The translations under genes were made by a program, and so were the position numbers. A DNA stretch of 62,569 nucleotides. It comes from Candidatus Methylomirabilota bacterium (GTDB lineage: Bacteria > Methylomirabilota > Methylomirabilia > Rokubacteriales > CSP1-6). The notes under the pieces are model-generated. The model was not told the origin of the DNA. It saw only the letters and a list, made by a program, of their open reading frames with translations, and ran no database searches. Positions 49,977 through 57,030 of the stretch are shown here, piece by piece. The DNA lies in contig DASTFB010000061.1 in the NCBI GenBank assembly GCA_035709005.1, positions 1 to 62,569 on the forward strand, in the 5' to 3' direction. Positions within the stretch are counted from its first letter, which is position 1. Every line of letters starts with the position of its first letter.

Positions 49977-51119
49977 ATGGAGCCACGGGAGGTAGACCTC
50001 GACCCCCGGCAAGTCGCCATGGAGATCGACACGGGCCAGCGCCCGGACCGGTCCCTGACGATCACGCGCCGATTGTTCGTCAACAGGGCCATCCTCGCCG
50101 GCACCGCGGCCGGGGCGGCCTCGCTCGGGTGGTTCCCCGTCATCAACACCCTGGACCTGGCCTTCGGGCAACAGGCCGCCTTCAAGTTCGCCTGGCTTTC
50201 CGACACCCACCTCTATCCCAAGAACGTCAACACGCGGTTCGTGGAGAAGACCGTCCGCGCGGTGCGGGAGATCAAGGCCATGAACCCGCCGGCGGACTTT
50301 CTGATCTTCGGCGGGGACCTGGCCCAGCTCGGGGACCCGGTGGAGATCGATCTCGGGGCCGACATCCTCAAGGAGCTCACCATCCGGAAGCACTTCATCC
50401 CCGGCGAGCACGACTGGTACCTGGACATGGGGGCCAAGTGGGAGAAGATGTTCGGCAAGACCCCCTGGACGTTCGACCACAAGGGCGTGCGGTTCATCGG
50501 CCTCAACACCGTCGGCTTCGCCCCCGACTACTGGTCGGCCAAGAAGATGTCGCCCAAGGAGCGGATGGGGCACATGGCGACACTGGATGGAAGCGTGGCC
50601 GGCCCCTGGGCCGGCGTGGGTGACGCCCAGATGAAGTGGCTCCAGCAGACGGTGTCGGGCTGGGCCAAGGACCGGCCGCTGGTGATCTTCACCCACACGC
50701 CGCTCTACGAGTACTACCCGCCCTGGAACTTCTGGACCCGCGACTGGCGCGAGGTCAACGAGATCCTCAAGCCGTTCGGCAACGTGACCAACATCCACGG
50801 GCACACCCATCAGGTGCTCTACAACGAGGTCGGCAAGCTGCGCTCGATCGGGATGCTGGCGACGTCCTGGCCGTGGCCTTACGCCCCCCAGGGCGTCCCC
50901 CCACTGACCAAGCCCATGATCCGCGCCGATCCCGGCGATCACTTCGACGGCGTCGGCTACTCCAAGCACTCGGTCAGCGCCGCCGGCCGGGTCGAGAACG
51001 AGTACGTGATGTGGGGCCGCAAGGAGATCTTCGCCGAGTCGATGGTCGATTCCGGCACCGCGGACAACGTCAACCAGATCCTGCACCCGCGGATCGCCGA
51101 TCGGATCTGGCCCTATTAG
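49977..51119 (+). CDS. Tat-type metallophosphoesterase, possible SoxB-like partner
   Basis: A 380-residue protein. ATG 49977 fits AAAGGAG spacing better than the GTG six bases earlier. A signal-like segment follows a short prefix (ITRRLFVNRAILAGTAAGAA, about 31-50, twin-arginine). The calcineurin-like metal motifs are D76-x-H78 (LSDTHLY), GGD114, G-E144-H145-D146 in place of the usual GNHD, THTP and HGHTH. SoxB, the thiol-hydrolase of thiosulfate oxidation, is also a di-metal phosphoesterase-fold protein, but of a longer 5'-nucleotidase type. Adjacency to cytochrome c and SoxYZ suggests an analogous role. The N-to-E change in the metal loop is notable. Confidence 0.85.
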   Translation: MEPREVDLDPRQVAMEIDTGQRPDRSLTITRRLFVNRAILAGTAAGAASLGWFPVINTLDLAFGQQAAFKFAWLSDTHLYPKNVNTRFVEKTVRAVREIKAMNPPADFLIFGGDLAQLGDPVEIDLGADILKELTIRKHFIPGEHDWYLDMGAKWEKMFGKTPWTFDHKGVRFIGLNTVGFAPDYWSAKKMSPKERMGHMATLDGSVAGPWAGVGDAQMKWLQQTVSGWAKDRPLVIFTHTPLYEYYPPWNFWTRDWREVNEILKPFGNVTNIHGHTHQVLYNEVGKLRSIGMLATSWPWPYAPQGVPPLTKPMIRADPGDHFDGVGYSKHSVSAAGRVENEYVMWGRKEIFAESMVDSGTADNVNQILHPRIADRIWPY

Positions 51120-51139
51120 GGCCGGAAAGGAAGAGACCC

Positions 51140-51607
51140 ATGAAGCGCAAGCTGGTGCTGGCGGTGCTGGGCGCGGGACTGCTGGGCCTGCTGGGGGCGG
51201 AGGTCGGTTATCTCTGGGCCCCTCTGCCGGCGCTGGCCCACAAGGCGAAGCACACGCCGGAACAACTCGCCGCATTCGAGGAGGTTTTGATGGAGCAGGT
51301 CCGGGTCGGCGACCTGTTGTTCCACGGGGACGCCGACACCGAGAAGAAAATGCGAGTGGAGCTCTCCAAGACGGGCATGGCCTGCGCCATGTGCCATCCC
51401 TTCGCCTCCGACAACCATCCTCACGAGTTTCCGAAGTTCCAGGAGCAGATGAACGAGTTCGCCACGCTGCGGGACATGATCAACTGGTGCATCGAGAAGC
51501 CCAACGAGGGCGTGAAGATCGATCCCAACGGGCCGGCCATGAAGGCGCTGGAGGCCTACATCTACTGGTCCAATCGCGGCTCCAAGCTGGACACGGGCCG
51601 GCACTGA
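51140..51607 (+). CDS. Monoheme cytochrome c
   Basis: A 155-residue exported cytochrome. Residues 1-34 are a signal peptide or anchor (KRKLVLAVLGAGLLGLLGAE). One heme motif, C82-A-M-C85-H86, is followed by a region without an obvious second motif. The tail NWCIEKPNEGVKIDPNGPAMKALEAYIYW resembles the C-terminal helix region of SoxA/TsdA-like cytochromes, where a cysteine or methionine is an axial ligand. It lies between the metallophosphoesterase and SoxYZ, spaced by about 20-30 bases on each side, and probably accepts electrons from the carrier-bound sulfur. Confidence 0.85.
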   Translation: MKRKLVLAVLGAGLLGLLGAEVGYLWAPLPALAHKAKHTPEQLAAFEEVLMEQVRVGDLLFHGDADTEKKMRVELSKTGMACAMCHPFASDNHPHEFPKFQEQMNEFATLRDMINWCIEKPNEGVKIDPNGPAMKALEAYIYWSNRGSKLDTGRH

Positions 51608-51638
51608 GGAGGTTGGCGCGACGACCGGTGGCCGGACG

Positions 51639-52460
51639 ATGACCTGGCGGGGGGGCTCGCGCCGAGGCTTCCTGGCTCTGGCGGCGGGGGCCGTCGGGCT
51701 CCTCGGCGCGGGCCCTCCTCGCCGTCACCTGGGTCCCCTGGACGACCCGGACGAGGGCTCGCCGCTGGAGCGGCTGCACCGGCCCCGGGTCGAGTTGCCC
51801 GTCGTGGCCAGCGATGGCGCCAAGGTCCCCATCGTGATCGAGATGGCCCATCCCATGGAGCCCGGCCATCACATCACGACGATTCACGTCACCAATGAAC
51901 GAGATCCCGTTCCTTCCAAGGGAGTCTTCCACCTGTCCCCCGGGAACGGGCGGGTCCATCTCTCGTTCCAGTGCCGCATGCACGTGGGACGCTCGGAGGC
52001 CGTGGTCACGGCGCAGTGCACGCGCGACGGCGAGTGGTCGGCCCGGCGCTCGATCACCGTCCCCGATGGGGCCGGTGGCTGCGCCGCCCCGGCGCCGAAG
52101 CGCCTGGCGGCGGAGGAGGTCGGCGCGCCGGTCATCCGGGTGCCCGACCTGCTCAAGCGCCCGGACCTTCCCCGGGGCGCGGTGGTGCCGGTGCAGCTCC
52201 TCATGCGCCATCCCAGCCGCACCGGTTTGGCCTGGCGGGACGGTCGGTGGGTGCAGGTGACCGAGCCGTTCTACGTGCGGACGATCGAGGTGCACTATGG
52301 TGAGGAGCCCCTGAGCCGGTTCGAATTGACCTCGGCCCTCAGCGACAACCCCTTCATCGGGTTCCGGGTGCGGACCCGGCACCGCGGGCCGCTCCGCGTC
52401 GTCGTGACGAACAACCGCGGCCAGCGCTTCGAGACCACCCGCGAGCTGCCGCTGGCCTGA
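51639..52460 (+). CDS. SoxY-SoxZ fusion, sulfur carrier protein
   Basis: A 273-residue protein with an RR-containing export signal (RRGFLALAAGAVGLLGAG). Residues about 55-145 are SoxY-like (IVIEMAHPMEPGHHITTIHV, GRSEAVVTAQC), ending in GAGGC148AA, the equivalent of the GGCGG swinging arm whose cysteine carries the sulfur intermediate. Residues about 165-273 are SoxZ-like (VVPVQLLMRHPSRTG, VTEPFYVRTIEVHYG, LSDNPFIGFRVR). In canonical Sox these are two proteins. Here the carrier cysteine sits in the linker between them, which limits how far the arm can reach. Fused SoxYZ-like carriers are also known beside quinoprotein dehydrogenases. Confidence 0.88.
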   Translation: MTWRGGSRRGFLALAAGAVGLLGAGPPRRHLGPLDDPDEGSPLERLHRPRVELPVVASDGAKVPIVIEMAHPMEPGHHITTIHVTNERDPVPSKGVFHLSPGNGRVHLSFQCRMHVGRSEAVVTAQCTRDGEWSARRSITVPDGAGGCAAPAPKRLAAEEVGAPVIRVPDLLKRPDLPRGAVVPVQLLMRHPSRTGLAWRDGRWVQVTEPFYVRTIEVHYGEEPLSRFELTSALSDNPFIGFRVRTRHRGPLRVVVTNNRGQRFETTRELPLA

Positions 52461-52500
52461 TCCGGGCCCGCGCGGTCCGGAATCCACGGAGACACGCCGA

Positions 52501-53916
52501 ATGGCGCAGGATGTGAGGACCCGCAACGACGAGCTGATCGACCCCCGGCTCATCCGGAACTGGCTCCTCTGGGGCTTCTTCTGGCTGATGTTCGCGCCCA
52601 CCATCGGCGTGATCGTCTCCACGAAGTTCAACTACCCCGCCTTCCTGGGCGAGCAGTCCTGGCTCACCTTCGGCCGGCTCCGCCCCGTGCACGTCAACGG
52701 CGTCATCTGGGGCGCCTTCTCCACGCTGTTCATCGGGCTCACCTACTACGTGACTCCCCGACTGGCCGGAGTGCCGATGTGGAAGGAGCGCTGGGGCTAC
52801 CCGCTCCTCTGGGTCTGGAACCTGAACCTGGCCGCCACCTTCCTGGCCTTCTCGCTGCTGGGCGCCAATCGCGGCTGGGAAGCGGGGGAGATTCCGCTCC
52901 CCAACCTCGTCGTGCTCGTGGGCCTGGTGTGGGCGCTGACCCTGCAGCACCTCATGACCATCGCCCGGCGCCTGCAGCGCCCGCTGTACGTGAGCCTGTG
53001 GTATCTGATCGGTGCCCTGGTCTGGACGAGTATCAATCTCGTGCTCCTGGTCGTGGGGCCGTACTGGACCGCCTCCGGGATCAACAACGCCGCCCTGCAC
53101 GGGCTCTTCATCCACTACGTCGTCGGCCTCTGGATCACGCCGGCCGGCTACGTACTGATCTACTACTTCCTGCCCGCTTCCATCCGGGCGCCCATCTACA
53201 GCCACAAGCTGTCTCTCATCGGCTTCTGGTCCCTGGCCTTCTTCTACCCCTTCGTGGGCATCCACCACTATCTCTTCAGCCCGATCGCCGACTGGGCCGA
53301 GAGCATCGCCATCGTGGCTTCGATGATGCTGATCATCCCGGTGTGGACTGTGCTCCAGAACTTCTTCGGGACCATGATCGGGCACTGGCAAGGGTTCTCG
53401 CGCAACCTGCCCGCCAAGTTCCTGATGATGGGAGCCATCATGTACCTCATCGGCTGCTTCCAGGGATCGACCGAGGCTCTCCGCTGGATCCAGCGCCCCA
53501 CCCACTTCACCGACTTCGTGATCTCCCATTCCCACCTCACCGTCTTCGGGACGTTCGTGGTCTGGGCCATGGCCGGCGCCATCTACGTGTGGCCCCGGCT
53601 GTGGGGCCGCGAGCTGTGGAGCTTCCGGCTCGGGAACTGGAGCTTCTGGTTGATCACCCTGGGTATTTCCACCATGGGGCTGGTCCTCTCCTCCCAGGGG
53701 CTTCAGCAGGGCTACATGCTGATCGGGGGCGCCGAGTGGGTCGACACCCTCGTCACGATGAAGCCCTTCTGGCTCATCCGGACCTTCGCGGGGATCTCCA
53801 TGGATCTCGGCATGTCACTCCTGGTCTACAACTTCATGCGCACCGCGCTGGCTGGCGCACCCCTGCCCAGCCTGCGGACGGGACACCAGCCGGCCGAGCG
53901 GCTGGCCCGGGCGTAG
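52501..53916 (+). CDS. ccoN: cbb3-type cytochrome c oxidase subunit I
   Basis: A 471-residue, roughly 12-helix catalytic subunit of a high-affinity heme-copper oxidase. Visible histidine blocks include LRPVHVNGVIWGAFSTL, TLQHLMTIARR, HGLFIHYVVGLWITPAG, VGIHHYLFSPIADW and DFVISHSHLTVFGTF, which hold the two b hemes and CuB. The active-site tyrosine region YYFLP fits the cbb3 placement. It reduces O2 with electrons from the c-type subunits. It follows the SoxYZ fusion by 40 bases and is separated from the next subunit by only 3. Confidence 0.94.
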   Translation: MAQDVRTRNDELIDPRLIRNWLLWGFFWLMFAPTIGVIVSTKFNYPAFLGEQSWLTFGRLRPVHVNGVIWGAFSTLFIGLTYYVTPRLAGVPMWKERWGYPLLWVWNLNLAATFLAFSLLGANRGWEAGEIPLPNLVVLVGLVWALTLQHLMTIARRLQRPLYVSLWYLIGALVWTSINLVLLVVGPYWTASGINNAALHGLFIHYVVGLWITPAGYVLIYYFLPASIRAPIYSHKLSLIGFWSLAFFYPFVGIHHYLFSPIADWAESIAIVASMMLIIPVWTVLQNFFGTMIGHWQGFSRNLPAKFLMMGAIMYLIGCFQGSTEALRWIQRPTHFTDFVISHSHLTVFGTFVVWAMAGAIYVWPRLWGRELWSFRLGNWSFWLITLGISTMGLVLSSQGLQQGYMLIGGAEWVDTLVTMKPFWLIRTFAGISMDLGMSLLVYNFMRTALAGAPLPSLRTGHQPAERLARA

Positions 53917-53919
53917 CCG

Positions 53920-55563
53920 ATGAAGACCTACGCCCTCGGTGCCGGATTCTTCTTCATCTCCCTGGCCATCTTCGTGCAGGGCATCCTGCCCATCGCCATC
54001 CCGGAGTCACGGGAGACGCGGGCCTCCCGTGCGGTCCGCAACGAGCTCGGCCAGGTCAAATGGGTGTGGTACGAAGCCACGCCCTACACGGCGCCGGAGC
54101 AGTTGGGCCGCGAGGTGTATCAGCGGGAAGGCTGCTGGTATTGCCACAGTCAGTACGTCCGCCCGGTCACCGGCGAGGAGTTCCGCTGGGGGCCGGTCTC
54201 GCAGGTCGGCGAATACGCCCACGACCGTCCGCACCTGCTGTCCACCCGGCGCATCGGGCCGGACCTCACGCGGGTGGGCCTGAAGCATGGCGATCAGTGG
54301 CACTACGCACACCACTGGGACCCGACCCTGGTCGTGCCCGACTCCATCATGCCGAGCTTCCGCTGGCTCTTCCGCTCGGCGCAGGTGCCCATCGTGGACA
54401 AGAACGGCGAGCCGGCCCTCGGCGAGTCGGCCTCGCTCAAGGCGCTGTTCAGCGGACGGACCGACAAGACGATCCAGCTCCACCCCAATCCCGAGGGGCT
54501 GGCCTTCGCCGAACAGACCGACGGCACCCCCGCGCTCGCCGTGACGAACCTTCCCGAGCCCTACAACCAGCTCGAGACCTGGAAGGGCAAGACCCTGACC
54601 GTCGTCGTGCCCACCGAGGAACTGCGGGGACTGGTGGCCTACATCCAGAAGCTGGGGATGAACCGGGGAACCTGGCGCGACGTCTTCGAGCCGCAGAACC
54701 TGTCGGCCAGCGTGATGTCCATCCCGCGCACGGAGGGGCTGGAGGCCCGGGGTCGCGAGATCTACGAGCGCCGCTGCGTGGGTTGTCACGGTCTCAAGGG
54801 GGATGGCAACGGGCCCGTCGCCACCTTTCTGAATCCCCGACCTCGCAACTTCACCCTCGGCTCGTTCAAGTTCCGCACGACGCCCTCGGGCTCGCTGCCG
54901 ACCGACGGCGACCTCTTCCGCACCGTCACCCAGGGCGTCCGGTTCACCGCGATGCCCACCTGGCACGAGATCTCCGAGAAGGACCGGATGGCGGTGCTGA
55001 CCTTCATCAAGACGTTTTCCGACCGCTGGAAGGAGGAGAAGCCCGAGCCTGCGATGCTGATCGGGGAACCGCCGCCGGCCACCCCGGAGCTGCTGGCCCG
55101 GGGCAAGGAGTGGTACGTCAAGGCCAAGTGCTTCCAGTGCCACGGCGATACCGGCAAGGGCGACGGCCCCTCGGCCGACGAGCTCGAGGATGACCTCGGG
55201 TTCAAGATTCTCCCGGCCGACTTCACCAAGGGCCAGTTCAAGGGCGGCGCCGATGTCCGGGACATCTTCCGCACGATGAGCACCGGGCTCGACGGCACGC
55301 CCATGCCGTCCTTCGCCGACGCGATCCCGAGCGAGGAAGACCGGTGGGCCATCAGCTACTACGTCCTGTCCTTTTCTGCGTTCAACGACCCGCTCACCGG
55401 TGAGCGGCTCAAGCTGCCGGCGGACATCCTCGAGAAGCTCAATACGCCAGACCGCGAGGCCTATGGCAGCTCGCGCCTGGCTCTGGACCCGGCCCGGCCG
55501 GCCCAGACCGATCCCAAAGTCCTCGTGCGCTTCCACAAGGGCATCCCGGGGGAAGGGAGGTAG
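53920..55563 (+). CDS. Tri-heme CcoO-like subunit fused to a di-heme cytochrome c domain
   Basis: A 547-residue protein anchored by one N-terminal helix (YALGAGFFFISLAIFVQGIL). The first 240 residues are CcoO-like: GREVYQREGCWYCHSQYVRP (heme at C72-C75-H76), with RIGPDLTRVG and IMPSFRWLF. A linker leads to two further class-I cytochrome domains with C286-V-G-C289-H290 and C404-F-Q-C407-H408, like CcoP or fused nitrite-reductase-type cytochromes. Normal cbb3 oxidases have separate CcoO (one heme) and CcoP (two hemes). The fusion gives all three hemes in one chain. It probably takes electrons from the upstream cytochrome or cupredoxin. Confidence 0.92.
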   Translation: MKTYALGAGFFFISLAIFVQGILPIAIPESRETRASRAVRNELGQVKWVWYEATPYTAPEQLGREVYQREGCWYCHSQYVRPVTGEEFRWGPVSQVGEYAHDRPHLLSTRRIGPDLTRVGLKHGDQWHYAHHWDPTLVVPDSIMPSFRWLFRSAQVPIVDKNGEPALGESASLKALFSGRTDKTIQLHPNPEGLAFAEQTDGTPALAVTNLPEPYNQLETWKGKTLTVVVPTEELRGLVAYIQKLGMNRGTWRDVFEPQNLSASVMSIPRTEGLEARGREIYERRCVGCHGLKGDGNGPVATFLNPRPRNFTLGSFKFRTTPSGSLPTDGDLFRTVTQGVRFTAMPTWHEISEKDRMAVLTFIKTFSDRWKEEKPEPAMLIGEPPPATPELLARGKEWYVKAKCFQCHGDTGKGDGPSADELEDDLGFKILPADFTKGQFKGGADVRDIFRTMSTGLDGTPMPSFADAIPSEEDRWAISYYVLSFSAFNDPLTGERLKLPADILEKLNTPDREAYGSSRLALDPARPAQTDPKVLVRFHKGIPGEGR

Positions 55564-55566
55564 GGC

Positions 55567-55743
55567 ATGGAGCAGCTCATCTATCTCGTGGTCGGTGAGT
55601 TCCTCGTCTCGATGCTGATGGGGCTAGCCGCCCTCTGCGCCTTCGTGTGGGCGCTGACCGCCGGCGCCTTGAGCAACGTCGAGCGAGTGAAGTACCAGGT
55701 GCTGCAGATCGAAGGGATCGAGCATGACGCCGACCGGCGATAG
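55567..55743 (+). CDS. Small single-helix membrane protein, CcoS-like
   Basis: A 58-residue protein with one long hydrophobic helix (LIYLVVGEFLVSMLMGLAAL and onward) and a charged tail (NVERVKYQVLQIEGIEHDAD). It starts three bases after the tri-heme gene and overlaps the next one by 20 bases. Position and shape suggest an assembly or accessory subunit of the cbb3 oxidase, like CcoS or CcoQ, though no diagnostic residue is seen. Confidence 0.65.
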   Translation: MEQLIYLVVGEFLVSMLMGLAALCAFVWALTAGALSNVERVKYQVLQIEGIEHDADRR

Positions 55744-55939
55744 TGCCGATCGCGAGCGAGTGATCGCCGAACACGCCACCGACCGGGGCCCCGTGGAGGA
55801 GTTCGCCCAGGGCGAGATCCGTAGCTATCACGGATTCGTGAACAAGTGGCTCCTGCTGGTCTACACCGCGCTCACGATCTGGAGCGTCTATTACCTGGTG
55901 AAGTTCTGGGGCGGCCTGGGGCCGGGGCTGGCCCGATGA
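55724..55939 (+). CDS. Small membrane protein, CcoP N-terminal-like anchor
   Basis: A 71-residue protein with a hydrophilic head (about 1-35) and one helix (KWLLLVYTALTIWSVYYLVK). The block RSYHGFVNKWLLLVYTALTIW resembles the membrane anchor of CcoP/FixP, which here has lost its heme domains, now fused to the CcoO-like protein. It probably helps dock the oxidase subunits. It overlaps the following 34-residue gene by ATGA. Confidence 0.65.
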   Translation: MTPTGDSADRERVIAEHATDRGPVEEFAQGEIRSYHGFVNKWLLLVYTALTIWSVYYLVKFWGGLGPGLAR

Positions 55940-56040
55940 GGGCCGTGTGGCTGCTCCTGGCGCTGGCCGTGATCAATCTGGCGATCCTCGTGAGCGACGC
56001 GCTGTTCAACGTCGTGGCGGTGATCTGGCAGGGGCCCTGA
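55936..56040 (+). CDS. 34-residue single-helix membrane protein
   Basis: ATG 55936 overlaps the previous TGA (ATGA). The product is nearly all one helix (RAVWLLLALAVINLAILVSD then ALFNVVAVIWQGP). No family is recognised. Tight coupling inside the oxidase cluster suggests a micro-subunit of the complex. Confidence 0.55.
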   Translation: MRAVWLLLALAVINLAILVSDALFNVVAVIWQGP

Positions 56041-56055
56041 ACGGAGACGACGACC

Positions 56056-56148
56056 ATGCCTCCGATCGAGATGCTGGCCTTCGGGATCTTTCTGGCGGGA
56101 ACGCTGATCTTCTTCGCGTGGGTCCTCCTGCTCACCGTCCGCAAGTGA
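56056..56148 (+). CDS. 30-residue single-helix membrane protein
   Basis: ATG 56056 opens a 31-codon frame ending TGA at 56148. The product is PPIEMLAFGIFLAGTLIFFA followed by WVLLLTVRK: one helix with a positive C-terminus. GGAGACGACGACC upstream is a weak ribosome site. It lies between the 34-residue gene and ctaG and is probably another micro-subunit; existence rests on position and helix pattern only. Confidence 0.5.
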   Translation: MPPIEMLAFGIFLAGTLIFFAWVLLLTVRK

Positions 56149-56263
56149 GGAGGCCGCGCCCATCGCGCACCCGACCGGATCCGTAACCGGCCCGGCGGCG
56201 GCCACGCCGCTGGGCCTTCCCGCGCCTGCTGCGGCGCTCGCCGGGGAGTGGCGGCCAGAGGTC

Positions 56264-57028
56264 GTGATCCCCCTGGCGCTCTGGCTGACGGTCTACACGC
56301 TCGGCTGGTGGCGGCTCCGGGCGCGCACGACCGCCCCGGCACCGGCCTGGCGGCTCGGCGCCGCCGTCATGGCCACGGGGGCGATCGCGATCGCCCTGCT
56401 GTCCCCGCTCGACCGCTGGGCCCACGAGCGTTTCTCGGCGCACATGGTCCAGCACCTCTTGCTGCTCAAGCTCGCGGCCCCCGCCGTGCTCCTCGCCAAC
56501 CCGCTGCCGATGGTTCTCTGGGGCCTTCCCCGAAGCGTGCGGCGGCGGCTCGGCGGGCAGCTCGGTCGCGGCCGGCCGTTGCGGAGGATGGCGCTGGCCC
56601 TCACGGCGATGCCGCTGGCGTGGGGGCTGTCCGCGCTGGCGCTCTGGGCCTGGCACGTGCCCGCGGCCTGGGAGGCGGCGCTCAGCGATCGGCTCGTGCA
56701 CGACCTCGAGCACCTGGTCTTCTTCGGTAGTGGTGTGCTCTTCTGGTGGCCGCTCCTCGAGGCGGCGCCGCGGCTGCGGGCGCCAGCCCATCCCGGCGCC
56801 CGGATGGCCTACCTGATCCTGGGTGCCTTTCAGGAGGCGACCCTGGGGCTGCTGTTGACGGTGAGTCCCCAGGCGCTCTACCCCACGTACGGGGGCGCCC
56901 TCGATGATCAATGGTGGGGCGGGGTTGTCATGTTCGGTGCCGGCGGCCTGATCGACATGACGGCGGTGCTCATCCTCCTATTCCGGGTGCTCGATCGCGG
57001 GGAGCCGCTGGCCGTGCGGGCCGTATAG
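56264..57028 (+). CDS. ctaG: CtaG-family cytochrome c oxidase assembly factor
   Basis: A protein of at least 254 residues with about seven helices, from the caa3-type CtaG family that delivers copper to the oxidase. Landmarks: ALLSPLDRWAHERFSAHMVQHLLLL with the copper-binding-type histidines, WHVPAAWEAALSDRLVHDLEH, FWWPLLEA and QALYPTYGG. The first standard start is GTG 56264, but the open frame continues upstream with a plausible N-terminus (AAALAGEWRPEVVIPL), and a GGAGG lies nine to ten bases before an in-frame ATC at 56162, so a non-standard start is possible. It fits the role of maturing the adjacent cbb3-type oxidase. Confidence 0.9.
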   Translation: MIPLALWLTVYTLGWWRLRARTTAPAPAWRLGAAVMATGAIAIALLSPLDRWAHERFSAHMVQHLLLLKLAAPAVLLANPLPMVLWGLPRSVRRRLGGQLGRGRPLRRMALALTAMPLAWGLSALALWAWHVPAAWEAALSDRLVHDLEHLVFFGSGVLFWWPLLEAAPRLRAPAHPGARMAYLILGAFQEATLGLLLTVSPQALYPTYGGALDDQWWGGVVMFGAGGLIDMTAVLILLFRVLDRGEPLAVRAV

Positions 57029-57030
57029 GC

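Noticed and set aside
52779-55193. An 804-codon open frame on the plus strand in another frame of the oxidase genes
   Set aside because: It is arginine- and glycine-rich without motifs and lies over ccoN and the tri-heme gene, whose frames are unmistakable.
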